Shown here: one piece after another, positions 53,130-62,181 of the stretch | Layout of the letters: each line of letters starts with the position of its first letter | How positions within the stretch are numbered: position 1 is the stretch's first letter | Assembly: GCA_959601495.1 (NCBI GenBank) | Contig: CAUGPT010000004.1 | Span: 1 to 64,000 of the forward strand | Reading direction: 5' to 3' | DNA length: 64,000 nt | Origin: Avispirillum sp959601495 | GTDB taxonomy: Bacteria > Bacillota > Clostridia > Oscillospirales > CAG-272 | Translations under genes and position numbers: made by a program | Notes under the pieces: model-generated | Database searches by the model: none | Told to the model about the DNA's origin: nothing | What the model saw: only the letters and a program-made list of their open reading frames with translations

Positions 53130-54509
53130 GTGGAGTATATACTTTCATTTTTGCTGCTCTTACTCAATCTTGTGAACTATGAGCAAAGTATAAATAAAGT
53201 AGTATTTTTTGCTGCGGGACTCGTGCTTTTTTGCGCACTTTTCGTTTTTTGTATGCGAAAGGCGAAAAACTTTCTTGCCGCGTGCATCATGATGCTGTGC
53301 CACACATGGCAGATATCGTGGATAAACATTTTCGGCGATCCTTCGACGAGCCTGCAGCTGCCGTGGTTCTATTTAACGGGCGTGCTGATAGCCGGATACG
53401 CGCTTTTCAACATCCGCAGCATGATGAAAACAAAGGTGGGCAGTGTACTGCTTGCGTCCTTTGCGGCAATTTTTCTTATATTCACGTACCCTCTTGCCAC
53501 TTCACATTCCAAGTCGGAGGGACTTAAGGAATATATAATGATCGGATTTTTCCTTGTGCTCACATTCATTGCGGTGCTGTTTTCTTCAACTGTTCCGCAT
53601 GAGTGCAAGCGTCACATAGAAAACGCGTTCATTTTTGCCGTTGTCGTTTCATCGGCGCTGCTCATATTCCAGTACGTATATTACACGGCGACCGGACGGT
53701 TCATTTTCAAATTTGCCGTCGGTCAGTATAACGGATCGAGCATGCGCAGCGCGAAGCTGTTGATGGAGGACACCAGCTGCTCTACCCTTATGCTCGGCTG
53801 CGGCGTGTTCTATATGCTGGACAGGCTGAACAAGAAAAACTGGGTTTTGTACGGCGCGATGATCGTGGTGACCGTTGTGGGTCTTGCGTTTACCACAAGA
53901 CGTACAAGTGTGGTCACTTTGATGATAGTGCTTGTACTGTATGTTTTGCTCCATTATAAGGGAGCAATGAAAAAGGCGCTGATGCTCTTGATAATCTGCG
54001 GCATTATAGCGGTAATGATAACATATCTTCTCGCGGCGCGTCCGGTGGATGATATACGCCTCGTTTTTGACGAAAACGGACGTGTGGAGTATTATCGGAA
54101 CAGCCTTGAGGTGCTGCTGAAAAATCCGCTGGGTATAGGATACGACAACAATTACCTTGTTGACGTTGTGGGCGGCATAGTTCCGCACAATACTGTGCTT
54201 CGCTGGCTCGTAATGGGCGGCTATCCGTTTGCCGTGCCGATGGTGGCGATAATGGTGCTGATTTTGCGCGAGTCGTACGTAAAGAAGTTTTCCGCCGAGT
54301 TCTGGATAGTGCTTTATACGCTCATCGGCTCAAACTTTATACCGGATATACTCAACGCGCGGTTTTTCGTTATACCGTGTATGACGGTGTTTCTGTTCAG
54401 CCGCGCGGCGAGCCCCGTTCCGGGCGCCGAAACAACAGCGGCGGCTCCGTCCGGCGGCACCGCTTTGCCGAACGCGGGTGCAGCACAGACAAAGAAGTAC
54501 AGGGTGTGA
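53130..54509 (+). CDS. O-antigen polymerase/ligase-like membrane protein
   Basis: A 459-residue polytopic membrane protein with about ten to twelve hydrophobic segments, arranged like Wzy polymerases or O-antigen ligases. A larger extracytoplasmic region near 330-370 contains YRNSLEVLLKNPLGIGYDNNYLVD and IVPHNTVLRWLVMGG, resembling the Wzy/WaaL domain (PHN motif). The C-terminal 35 residues are low-complexity. The start is GTG at 53130. Position between glycosyltransferases and a flippase gene supports a role in polymerising repeat units outside the membrane. Confidence 0.82.
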   Translation: MEYILSFLLLLLNLVNYEQSINKVVFFAAGLVLFCALFVFCMRKAKNFLAACIMMLCHTWQISWINIFGDPSTSLQLPWFYLTGVLIAGYALFNIRSMMKTKVGSVLLASFAAIFLIFTYPLATSHSKSEGLKEYIMIGFFLVLTFIAVLFSSTVPHECKRHIENAFIFAVVVSSALLIFQYVYYTATGRFIFKFAVGQYNGSSMRSAKLLMEDTSCSTLMLGCGVFYMLDRLNKKNWVLYGAMIVVTVVGLAFTTRRTSVVTLMIVLVLYVLLHYKGAMKKALMLLIICGIIAVMITYLLAARPVDDIRLVFDENGRVEYYRNSLEVLLKNPLGIGYDNNYLVDVVGGIVPHNTVLRWLVMGGYPFAVPMVAIMVLILRESYVKKFSAEFWIVLYTLIGSNFIPDILNARFFVIPCMTVFLFSRAASPVPGAETTAAAPSGGTALPNAGAAQTKKYRV

Positions 54510-54572
54510 CAAATGCTTTTCCGCCGCAGCGGATGCGGCACAAATCAGAAGTTTGAAAGGCACGACTCAGAT

Positions 54573-55787
54573 ATGAAAAAAGTTCTCATGTATAACCACG
54601 GCAGCAGCCAGAACCACGGCTGCGAAGCGATAATAAGAACGGTTTCGGGCATAATATCCCGCCGCTATCCCGACGCGCGCTATACTGTCTCCTCCTTCAG
54701 ACCCGGCGACGACATAGAGTTCATCGGACCCGACGGCGGAAGATATAATTTTGTGTATGCCGACAGACTGAGCCGCAGGGGAAACTATGCCATGCGCACA
54801 AAGATAATCGGCGGCTTCAGCCAGCTTTTTCACCGCATCCCCGCGTTTTCGTATCTGTTTAAGGACACCGTCAACGCCGCAAAAGAGGCGGATCTCATAA
54901 TTTCCGTCGGCGGTGATAACTACTCCTACGGACGCAGCCTCGGACGTACAACCATTGACAACGGACTGCGCCGCATCTGCAAAAAATCCGTGCTTTGGGG
55001 ATGCTCCATAAATCCCGAACTTCTTGACGGCAAAAAGCAGAAGTATAAGCTTGACGGCCTCCGCCGTTTTTCGCTCATAACCGCCCGCGAGAGTCTTACG
55101 TACGAAGCGCTTAAGGCTCACGGACTTGATAACGTAAAGCTGTATCCCGACCCGGCGTTCACCCTGCCGACGGGAGAAGTGAAGGAGCCCATGTTTGACA
55201 ATGACCGCGACATTGTGGGTATAAACCTCAGTCCTCTCATCCGCAGCTACGAAACGGGAGACGACATAACGCTCAAATGCTACGTCGCTCTTGTGAAATA
55301 CATACTTGAAAATACCGATTTCAATATTGCTCTTATATCCCATGTAATAAGCCGCACGTCCAACGACAGCGACGCCGCGCGCGATATTATGAAGTTTTTC
55401 CCCGATTGCGGCGACAGAATGAAGCTGTTTGACCGCGGCAACACGATAGACATAAAGGGATATATCTCAAAATGCCGCTATTTTGTCGCGGCAAGGACCC
55501 ACGCATCGATCGCGGCATATTCCAATTGTATCCCTACCCTTGTCGTGGGATATTCCGTAAAGGCAAAGGGAATAGCAAAGGACCTGTTCGGCACGTGGGA
55601 CGGCTATGTTATTCCCGTAGACAGCCTATGCGAGGAAGACAGCCTTATTTCGGCGTTCAAAAACCTTTGCAAAAACGAAGAGAGCATCCGCGCGCATCTG
55701 GAAAGCATAATGCCGGAATATATAAAGCGTGCCGACGCGGCAGGCGATGAGATAGTTCGTCTTCTCGGGGAGGACGACCGTGCTTAA
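54573..55787 (+). CDS. Polysaccharide pyruvyl transferase family protein
   Basis: A 404-residue member of the polysaccharide pyruvyl transferase family, which adds ketal pyruvate to sugars of surface polymers, as CsaB does on secondary cell-wall polymers. The N-terminus MYNHGSSQNHGCEAIIR, the middle VSVGGDNYSYGRSLGRTTID and the C-terminal CRYFVAARTHASIAAYSNCIP are typical. The start at 54573 follows GAAAGG; an in-frame ATG at 54513 lies near the end of the preceding gene without an SD. It overlaps the next gene by 8 bp. Confidence 0.9.
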   Translation: MKKVLMYNHGSSQNHGCEAIIRTVSGIISRRYPDARYTVSSFRPGDDIEFIGPDGGRYNFVYADRLSRRGNYAMRTKIIGGFSQLFHRIPAFSYLFKDTVNAAKEADLIISVGGDNYSYGRSLGRTTIDNGLRRICKKSVLWGCSINPELLDGKKQKYKLDGLRRFSLITARESLTYEALKAHGLDNVKLYPDPAFTLPTGEVKEPMFDNDRDIVGINLSPLIRSYETGDDITLKCYVALVKYILENTDFNIALISHVISRTSNDSDAARDIMKFFPDCGDRMKLFDRGNTIDIKGYISKCRYFVAARTHASIAAYSNCIPTLVVGYSVKAKGIAKDLFGTWDGYVIPVDSLCEEDSLISAFKNLCKNEESIRAHLESIMPEYIKRADAAGDEIVRLLGEDDRA

Positions 55788-57315
55788 TCAGCGCCGCAGC
55801 GGTGCGGTGCTTTCGTATGTCTATATAATCGTCAATATGCTGGTCATTCTCGTGTACCAGCCTTTTGTGCTGCGCACTCTCGGCTCATCCGAGTACGGAC
55901 TGTACCAGCTTGCCGCCTCTGTCATAAACTATCTGACGGTAATGGATCTCGGTTTCGGCAACGGCATAGTTGTATACAGCACAAAATACCGCGCTGCTGG
56001 CAGATACGAGGAAGAAAAGCGCCTATTGGGAATGTTCTCCGTAATATTTCTTGGCATCGGAGCGGTGGCAGCCTGCGCGGGAGTCGTTATCGCGCTGAAC
56101 GCGGGCAGGATCTTTGCCGCCTCTCTTACAGCCGCGGAAATAGCGAAGAGCAAGATACTCATGCTTATTCTGTCAGCCAACGTGGGCATGACATTTGCAT
56201 TTACCATATACGGCAATATAATAATTTCGCACGAGCGTTTTGTGTTTTCAAAGCTTGTGACCATACTGCGCGTGCTGCTGAATCCCCTTATAATGCTGCC
56301 CCTGCTTCTCCTCGGCGCCGATTCCGTTGCCATGGTGTCTGTGCTTGCGGCGGTAAACGTGGGCTGCCTTTTGTCAAATTTCATATACTGCCGCAAAAAG
56401 CTCGGAGTCAGAGTGCGTTTTGCGGGCTTTGACAAGAAAATATTTCTTACGATATTCTCATTTTCCGTTTTCATATTTATGACGGAAGTGGTCGATAAGA
56501 TCAACTGGTATGTCGATCAGGCGATACTGGGCGTTGTCAGCGGAACGAGGGAAGTAACGGTATATTCCATGGCGTCCAACTACAATCAGATGGTGCTGTT
56601 GGTTTCGTCCGCCCTTGCTTCCGTAATGCTGCCGAAAATTTCGGCAATGGTCGCGCGCGGCGAGGGTGACAGAAAACTCAGCGACGAGTTTATAAAGGTC
56701 AGCCGTCTGCAGTTTTTCACGGTGTTCTTTATAGCAAGCGGCTTTGTGCTTTTCGGCAAAGAATTTGTAGTCTGGCACGCGGGTGAGATATGCGCACGCT
56801 CGTATTACGTCGCCGCTCTTCTCATATGCGGAGCGCTCATTCCAATAACGCAGACGGTCGCCACAAGCATAGTGCAGGCTAAAAACCTTTTCAGGCCCCG
56901 CGCGTGTATAACGCTTGTAATGGCATTATTTAACGTGGCGATAAGCATTCCGCTTGCCATGCGCTTCGGCAGCGTCGGCAGCGCGGCGGGTACGGCACTG
57001 GCGCTTGTGATTGCAAACGGAGTTGCCATGAATATATATTACGCAAAATGGTGCGGCATAGATATAGCCGGATACTGGAAAAATATTCTGCGTATCCTGC
57101 CGGGGGCGGTTGCTCCCATCACCGTGGGTGTGCTTTTCAGAGTGTTTGTACCCATTAACGCCGTGTGGAAGTTTATTGTCGGTGTGGCGCTGTATTCCGC
57201 AATATATGCGCTGTCCATGTGGCTTGTAAGCTTCAATACTTATGAAAAGGGAATATTCATGGGCGTTCTTCGTAAAATTACAGGGGGCAAAATAAATGCA
57301 GATAGAAACGCTTGA
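55780..57315 (+). CDS. Polysaccharide flippase (Wzx/MATE-like)
   Basis: A 511-residue membrane protein with about 12-14 hydrophobic segments, of the MOP flippase superfamily that exports lipid-linked polysaccharide units. N-terminal features SYVYIIVNMLVILVYQPFVLRTLGSSEYGLYQL are characteristic of Wzx-like transporters. The start is GTG at 55780, overlapping the pyruvyl transferase gene by 8 bp. It overlaps the next gene by 20 bp, indicating tight coupling. Together with the Wzy-like protein it defines a Wzx/Wzy-type pathway. Confidence 0.88.
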   Translation: MLNQRRSGAVLSYVYIIVNMLVILVYQPFVLRTLGSSEYGLYQLAASVINYLTVMDLGFGNGIVVYSTKYRAAGRYEEEKRLLGMFSVIFLGIGAVAACAGVVIALNAGRIFAASLTAAEIAKSKILMLILSANVGMTFAFTIYGNIIISHERFVFSKLVTILRVLLNPLIMLPLLLLGADSVAMVSVLAAVNVGCLLSNFIYCRKKLGVRVRFAGFDKKIFLTIFSFSVFIFMTEVVDKINWYVDQAILGVVSGTREVTVYSMASNYNQMVLLVSSALASVMLPKISAMVARGEGDRKLSDEFIKVSRLQFFTVFFIASGFVLFGKEFVVWHAGEICARSYYVAALLICGALIPITQTVATSIVQAKNLFRPRACITLVMALFNVAISIPLAMRFGSVGSAAGTALALVIANGVAMNIYYAKWCGIDIAGYWKNILRILPGAVAPITVGVLFRVFVPINAVWKFIVGVALYSAIYALSMWLVSFNTYEKGIFMGVLRKITGGKINADRNA

Positions 57316-58483
57316 TAAAAGATGTACCGGCTGCGGCGCCTGCGCTGCGGCGTGTCCCATAAGTTGCATAACCATGACGCCTGACAAAGACGGATTTCTG
57401 TTTCCTCAGGTCAGCGACTCCTGCCTCGGGTGCGACCGCTGCACGGATGCCTGCCCCGTTATAGGCTTTCGCAAAAAGGCGGCAGAGCGTCCGACGGCGT
57501 ATGTCGCATATAACAAATGCCGCGACGAGAGAGAGACATCGTCCTCCGGGGGCATATTTGTGTTGATTGCGAAAAAGATCATCTCCGAGGGCGGAGCGGT
57601 GTACGGCGCCGCTGTTTGCGAAAATATGGAGGTGCGTCATGTGCGTGCCTGTACGAATGACGATATAAAGCGCTTGCAGGGTTCAAAATACGTGCAGAGT
57701 ATTGTCAGCCGGGAAATATACGAATCGGTGAAAAAAGACCTTGAGAACGGCAAAAAAGTGCTGTTCAGCGGCACGCCTTGTCAGATTGCCGCAGTGAGCC
57801 GTGCGGTAGGGCAGCGAGAAGGATTTTACACAGCAAGCTTTATTTGCCACGGCGTGCCGTCTCCGAAGATCTGGGCTGACTACGTTGCCGACAGAGAAGA
57901 GAAGGCAGGCGCGCGTATGACGTCCGCAAGCTTCAGAGACAAGAGCGCGGGTTGGGAGCGTATTTCAATGAAGACCGGATACGACAACGGAACGTTTCAT
58001 GCGGCAACGCTTGACAAGGATTTGTATCTGCGGGCGTTTCTCCGAAATCTGTGTCTGAGAGAAAGCTGTTATGAGTGCATTTTCAAAGGCGACGGCGCAT
58101 ATATCGGCGCGGATATACTTCTGTCCGACTGGTGGAGCGCCGCAGACGGCGTTCTGCCGGAAAAGCTTGACGGGCGGGGAGTTTCGGCTTTGTATACGCT
58201 GACCGAAAAAGGCAGCGCCTTGTGGGATGCCGTAAGCGGTGACTGCGTTTGGGCGGCAACTGAGTTCGGCAGGGCATCGGGCAACAATTCGTCATATTTT
58301 TCGTCCGCGCATAGACCTTCGGCGAGAGACGGTTTTATGTGCGAATGCACACCCGCAACGTTTGAAGAAAGCATTAAAAAATACGCCCGCACGCCGCTTA
58401 AAGCAAGGATGCGAGCCTCATTTATAAGATTGGCAAAAAAGCTGAAGATATATCAGCTTTTGAAGAATCTTTGCGGCAAATGA
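57296..58483 (+). CDS. Fe-S protein of the F420 hydrogenase beta-subunit family (FrhB-like)
   Basis: A 395-residue cytoplasmic protein. The N-terminal 55 residues hold two 4Fe-4S ferredoxin motifs, CTGCGACAAACP and CLGCDRCTDACP. The rest is the FrhB/coenzyme F420 hydrogenase beta-subunit domain, including SSSGGIFVLIAKKII, FSGTPCQIAAV and FICHGVPSPKIWADY with conserved cysteines. Relatives are often found next to pyruvyl transferase genes in surface-polysaccharide operons, where their role is not established. It overlaps the flippase gene by 20 bp and is the last gene of the operon. Confidence 0.9.
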   Translation: MQIETLDKRCTGCGACAAACPISCITMTPDKDGFLFPQVSDSCLGCDRCTDACPVIGFRKKAAERPTAYVAYNKCRDERETSSSGGIFVLIAKKIISEGGAVYGAAVCENMEVRHVRACTNDDIKRLQGSKYVQSIVSREIYESVKKDLENGKKVLFSGTPCQIAAVSRAVGQREGFYTASFICHGVPSPKIWADYVADREEKAGARMTSASFRDKSAGWERISMKTGYDNGTFHAATLDKDLYLRAFLRNLCLRESCYECIFKGDGAYIGADILLSDWWSAADGVLPEKLDGRGVSALYTLTEKGSALWDAVSGDCVWAATEFGRASGNNSSYFSSAHRPSARDGFMCECTPATFEESIKKYARTPLKARMRASFIRLAKKLKIYQLLKNLCGK

Positions 58484-58524
58484 TATAATGTTTTGCACTT
58501 TGAGCAAAAAGCAGGAAAAAACTG

Positions 58525-58553
58525 TTGCATACAGCGCCGCTCCGTGCTATAAT
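58525..58553 (+). promoter_or_regulatory. Rubredoxin promoter
   Basis: TTGCAT (58525-58530), 17-bp spacer, TATAAT (58548-58553). Confidence 0.78.
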
Positions 58554-58604
58554 CTCATCTGTGATTTTAAGAGACGAAGGAAACGAAAGGACAAAGAGAG
58601 AAAA

Positions 58605-58763
58605 ATGAAGTACGAATGCACTGTCTGCGGATATGTTTATGACGAAGATGAGGGCGATCCCGATAATGGTATCGAGCCGGGCACGGCGTGGGAAGATATA
58701 CCCGACAGCTTCACCTGCCCCATCTGCGGCGTGGAAAAGGCTGATTTCGAGCCGGTTGAGTGA
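58605..58763 (+). CDS. Rubredoxin
   Basis: A 52-residue rubredoxin, a small electron-transfer protein with one iron held by four cysteines: CTVCGYVYDEDEGDP at residue 5 and CPICGVEKADFEP at residue 38. The length and the segments EPGTAWEDIPDSFTCP are typical. The start at 58605 is preceded by an AAAGAGAG-like SD. In anaerobes rubredoxin serves oxygen and superoxide detoxification or flavodiiron proteins. It stands alone with its own promoter and terminator. Confidence 0.96.
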   Translation: MKYECTVCGYVYDEDEGDPDNGIEPGTAWEDIPDSFTCPICGVEKADFEPVE

Positions 58764-58777
58764 CATATAAAATAAAG

Positions 58778-58805
58778 GGCTGACATATAGTCAGCCTTTT
58801 ATTTT
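58778..58805 (+). terminator. Rubredoxin terminator
   Basis: GGCTGAC (58778-58784) pairs with GTCAGCC (58790-58796) around ATATA, then TTTTATTTTT. Confidence 0.88.
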
Positions 58806-58982
58806 TGCCGTACTTATCCTGCCGCGCGGCGGGCGTGTATTCATAACGGCGGACAGATACCGTGCGCGGGCGCCTGCGGCGGCGCCCGTCGGCATCTGAT
58901 CTATCGCGCGGCGCAGCGGCAGACACATATCAGAGAGCGGTCAGACGTCTACCGGGAGCGGTGCGTTTGCGCATTACGGGAA

Positions 58983-59016
58983 AAATACCCGTGCGGGGCA
59001 TCCCGCACGGGTATTT
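58983..59016 (-). terminator. Terminator of the flotillin operon
   Basis: AAATACCCGTGCGGG pairs perfectly with CCCGCACGGGTATTT around a 4-base loop. On the minus strand it is followed by TT, giving TTTTT. Confidence 0.85.
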
Positions 59017-59023
59017 GCTGTAT

Positions 59024-60433
59024 TTATGCTTCGGCGTCCGCTGCGGCGTCTGCCTTTGCCGACGTGTCGGCGGTGTCTGTTTTCTTGCCGAGTATTTCGG
59101 GAAGCTGCATACCTGCCATGGAGAATACCTCTTCAAGAGGAGGGACGGATTTCATCATGCCCGAGAGAAAGTTCGCGGTGGCGTTCTTGCCGTCCGCACC
59201 CTGACCGTTATCCCAGACGGTGACCTTGTCGATCTTGATGTTCTTGATAGCGTCTACCTGAACCCTCATAAGATCTTCAAGCTTATCCGCAATCAGCAGC
59301 TTCAGCGCGGCTTCCGCGTCTCCGCCGGCGCTCTTGACTATCTCCGCAAAACCTGCGGCCTGCTTTTTCAGAATTTCCTCAGCGCCGCGCGCTTCGGCAG
59401 CCATCTTTGCGTATATTGCGTCCGCTTCACCCTGTGCCTTGCGGCGGGTCTGCTCTGCCTCTGCCTCGGCTTCAAGCTCCATCTGGCGCTTCTTTGCCTC
59501 GGTGCGCACGATTATGTCGGCTTCAAGCGTTGCCTGCTCCTTGGAGCGGCGGGCTTCCTCAGCCTCGCGCTCTGCGGCGTACGACTCCTCCAGCGCCTTT
59601 GCTGCCTGTATCTTTTCGGCGGCGGTGGATATGCGCATTGCCTCCGCTTCCTTTTCCTTAAGGGCAGCGTCGGACATAGCGACCTTCATTTTTGCTTCGT
59701 TTTCACCCTGGATAGCTACGGAGTCCGCCTCGGATACCTTGATACGCTGATCCATCTGGGCGTTTGCCTCACCGATAGAACCGTCGCGTTCCTTTTCGGC
59801 AACGCTGCGCTTTGCGTCGTTGATAGCTTTTGCTGCAGCCTCTTTACCGAGAGCCGCGATATATCCGGATTCGTCGCTTATATCCGTAACGTTTACGTTT
59901 ATAAGCCTGAGACCTATCTTTTTAAGCTCGGTCTCAACGTTGTTGCTGACAGCCGCAAGGAATTTGTCGCGGTCGGTGTTGATCTCCTCAATATCCATTG
60001 TCGCAATGATAAGACGGAGCTGACCGAAGATAATATCCTTTGAAAGCTCCTGTATCTCGGAAAGCTTCAGCCCGAGAAGACGCTCTGCCGCGTTCTGCAT
60101 AACTCCGGGCTCCGTGGAGATACCTACGGTAAAGCGGGAGGGAACATCTATACGGATGTTCTGGCGGGACAGTGCGCTTTTCAGGTCGACCTGAATGGAT
60201 ATGGGGGTCAGATCGAGAAATTCGTAGGACTGGAACACGGGGATAACGAACGAAGCGCCGCCGTGGATACATTTAGCGCTGCGCGCCGAGCCGTCCTTGT
60301 TTTTACCTACGGAACCGTAGATGACCATGATCTTGTCCGAGGGGCATTTTTTGTAGCGCGAGCATATCCACATGATAAACGAGAACGCCACAAGTGCCAG
60401 GACGCTGATGAGAATGATGGTTTGAGAAGACAT
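59024..60433 (-). CDS. floT: Flotillin-like SPFH protein
   Basis: A 469-residue flotillin-like protein. A hydrophobic N-terminal anchor (about 5-24) is followed by an SPFH/Band 7 domain (about 40-200, including PSRFTVGIST and LRLIIATMDIEEINTDRDKFL). A long Ala/Glu/Lys-rich coiled coil spans about 205-345. The C-terminal region ends KTDTADTSAKADAAADAEA. Flotillins scaffold membrane microdomains. It lies downstream of an NfeD-like gene on the same strand, the same pairing as yuaF-yuaG(floT) in Bacillus subtilis, and the two genes are only 32 bp apart. Confidence 0.92.
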   Translation of the reverse strand: MSSQTIILISVLALVAFSFIMWICSRYKKCPSDKIMVIYGSVGKNKDGSARSAKCIHGGASFVIPVFQSYEFLDLTPISIQVDLKSALSRQNIRIDVPSRFTVGISTEPGVMQNAAERLLGLKLSEIQELSKDIIFGQLRLIIATMDIEEINTDRDKFLAAVSNNVETELKKIGLRLINVNVTDISDESGYIAALGKEAAAKAINDAKRSVAEKERDGSIGEANAQMDQRIKVSEADSVAIQGENEAKMKVAMSDAALKEKEAEAMRISTAAEKIQAAKALEESYAAEREAEEARRSKEQATLEADIIVRTEAKKRQMELEAEAEAEQTRRKAQGEADAIYAKMAAEARGAEEILKKQAAGFAEIVKSAGGDAEAALKLLIADKLEDLMRVQVDAIKNIKIDKVTVWDNGQGADGKNATANFLSGMMKSVPPLEEVFSMAGMQLPEILGKKTDTADTSAKADAAADAEA

Positions 60434-60465
60434 TTGTTTTCCTCCTGTAAAAATGTATGTCTAAG

Positions 60466-61263
60466 CTACTTTTTCTTAATGATAAGTGTATCTTTTGAGC
60501 TTATGCCGATGACGATGACCTCGCAGCCGGTAGAGAGCGGAGCGTCGGAATCGGTGACGGCGTCAAACTCCGAGTATGTGCCCTGAACGGTCACATTTAC
60601 TTTTCCGCGGCCGCTGCGGTTTGCGGGGACGGTAAGATATACCGTGCCGCTTTGTCCCAGCGCGTTGCGGATGTCTATGGTGCCGTCACTTTGCAGCCGC
60701 ATTGCGGCGCGGATGAGAAACGCTATGAGAAGCATTACGGCAAAGCCCGAGACAAATGCGACGGAGAGGGATATAATGTGGTCAAGTCCCGCCGCGTCAA
60801 GCACAACGCCTACCCAGCCGAACACCGCGAAGAAGGATATGACCGTGCGGAATGTGAATATTCGCAGCCCGTACGAGCCTGTGGGATCGTGATCTCCTCC
60901 CGCTTCGTTTCCTCCGTATATGCCGTCGCCGTGAACGTCGCCGATGTCGTGATCAAACCCGCAGTCGTGACCGCCGATGTCGTGGTCGAATTCCACGTCA
61001 TGACCGCCGATATCGTGATCGAATCCCACGTCGTGACCGCCTATGTCGTGATCGAATCCCACGTCATGACCGCTGATATCGTGGTCAAAGCCGCAGTCAT
61101 GGTCTCCGATGTCGTGATCTCCGCCGACGTCGCTGTCTCCGCCGTGATCGCCCATGCCGATAAACGACAGTATCGTCTGTATCAGCAGAATGATCGTTGC
61201 GGGAACGGCAATGCAGCACAGGACCTGTGAAAACAGGCTCATAGAGTCCCACCAGTTTGCCAA
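60466..61263 (-). CDS. NfeD-like membrane protein with His/Asp repeats
   Basis: A 265-residue membrane protein of the NfeD family. One membrane segment (about 15-34) is followed by a repeat region (about 36-130) built on DHDIGGHDVGF, with roughly 20 His and 25 Asp residues. Two or three membrane segments follow at about 138-200, then a C-terminal OB-fold NfeD domain (about 205-262, IDIRNALGQSGTVYLTVPANRSGRGKVNV). NfeD proteins work with flotillins. The start is probably TTG at 61263, 7 bp after GGAGG; GTG at 61272 overlaps that SD. The His/Asp insert is unusual for the family and would bind divalent metals. Confidence 0.85.
   Translation of the reverse strand: MANWWDSMSLFSQVLCCIAVPATIILLIQTILSFIGMGDHGGDSDVGGDHDIGDHDCGFDHDISGHDVGFDHDIGGHDVGFDHDIGGHDVEFDHDIGGHDCGFDHDIGDVHGDGIYGGNEAGGDHDPTGSYGLRIFTFRTVISFFAVFGWVGVVLDAAGLDHIISLSVAFVSGFAVMLLIAFLIRAAMRLQSDGTIDIRNALGQSGTVYLTVPANRSGRGKVNVTVQGTYSEFDAVTDSDAPLSTGCEVIVIGISSKDTLIIKKK
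60955..61140 (-). repeat. 33-bp coding tandem repeats inside the NfeD-like gene
   Basis: Units of 33 bp (with some of 18 bp) encode the His/Asp repeats. The units in the middle are nearly identical. Confidence 0.8.
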
Positions 61264-61442
61264 TTGTAACACCTCCGATAGTATTATCAGTTCAGTCGAA
61301 AATTATAGATTTGTGAAAGTACGAGCCGCGGCGCAAGACTAAGCGTCTGCGGAAAAAACCTGAAGACAAGCGCCCGAGCGCGGGGTTATTGTACCGGCGA
61401 AAGGCTTGTGCAAAGGAAAGCGCCGCGCGGCCGTCACACCCT

Positions 61443-62012
61443 TTATATATCAAGCGCCGAGGCAAGCTCAAGCGCGCGCCGCCGCGCTTCCGACGCCATG
61501 TGCGCGTATGCCATGACCCGAAAAACTTCGTACAGCCGCTTTGCGTCGCCGCTTGTCTGCACTCCTGCTTCACCGAAGCCTGTGCAGCCCTCGGCTGCCG
61601 CTTTGTCTACCGCGGAAGCGTCAAGGCTTTCGCAGCTTTCAAGAGTCGCCGCGGTGTCTACGTATCTGTGATAAAGCTCGTCGTCCGGTATAAGATCGTC
61701 GCTTTCGTCGCTGAGAGAGCCGTTTATATAAGAGAGCAGGGCGGTTATGTGCTCTATCTGCAGTGTCTGCCGCAGCATATTTATGATAACTATACGCGCA
61801 AACTGCCTTGCAGAATACACCCTGCGCTGCGGAGGGGAGACAAATCCGCGCTTCACCCAGTTCTGTATGACGTACGGCTCAAGACCCGTCATGGATGACA
61901 CCTGCGAAAGTGCGATGCCGCCGCCGGCAAATATGCCCGCAAACAGCGTGCGCGACGCTCCGACTTCGAGCTTTGATGTTTCAATTACCGTGCCCGGAAA
62001 GCATGCCGACAT
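61443..62012 (-). CDS. DUF1836 family, MerR-like regulator
   Basis: A 189-residue protein of the DUF1836 family. The N-terminal part has a helix-turn-helix resembling MerR proteins: ALSQVSSMTGLEPYVIQNWVKRGFVSPPQRRVYSARQFARIVI at about 34-76. A helical C-terminal part follows without an obvious ligand-binding domain. Function is presumed DNA-binding. The ATG follows AAAGGAGG. The promoter (62040-62068) contains an 18-bp palindrome in its spacer, a natural site for autorepression. It lies alone between the flotillin operon and NIF3. Confidence 0.82.
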   Translation of the reverse strand: MSACFPGTVIETSKLEVGASRTLFAGIFAGGGIALSQVSSMTGLEPYVIQNWVKRGFVSPPQRRVYSARQFARIVIINMLRQTLQIEHITALLSYINGSLSDESDDLIPDDELYHRYVDTAATLESCESLDASAVDKAAAEGCTGFGEAGVQTSGDAKRLYEVFRVMAYAHMASEARRRALELASALDI

Positions 62013-62039
62013 ATTGCACCTCCTTTATGAGTTTACTTG

Positions 62040-62068
62040 ATTGTATCACATGGTCACGTGATTGTCAA
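62040..62068 (-). promoter_or_regulatory. DUF1836 promoter with palindromic operator
   Basis: On the minus strand TTGACA (62068-62063), 17-bp spacer, TACAAT (62045-62040). The palindrome ATCACATG-GT-CACGTGAT (62045-62062) exactly fills the spacer, with one mismatch. Confidence 0.8.
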
Positions 62069-62132
62069 GAGGGGCGGCAAATATTTTTCAAATTTTGTTC
62101 GGTAAATTTATCCTTGCGGGGCGAATATGAAA

Positions 62133-62166
62133 AAACCGCATTTTTGCAAAGGCAAAAACGCGGTTT
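62133..62166 (-). terminator. Terminator after the NIF3-like gene
   Basis: AAACCGC-TTTTTGC pairs with GCAAAAA-GCGGTTT with a single A-C mismatch. On the minus strand it is followed by TT after TTT, in CGGTTTTTTCAT. Confidence 0.8.
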
Positions 62167-62181
62167 CGATGCTTTTTAAAA

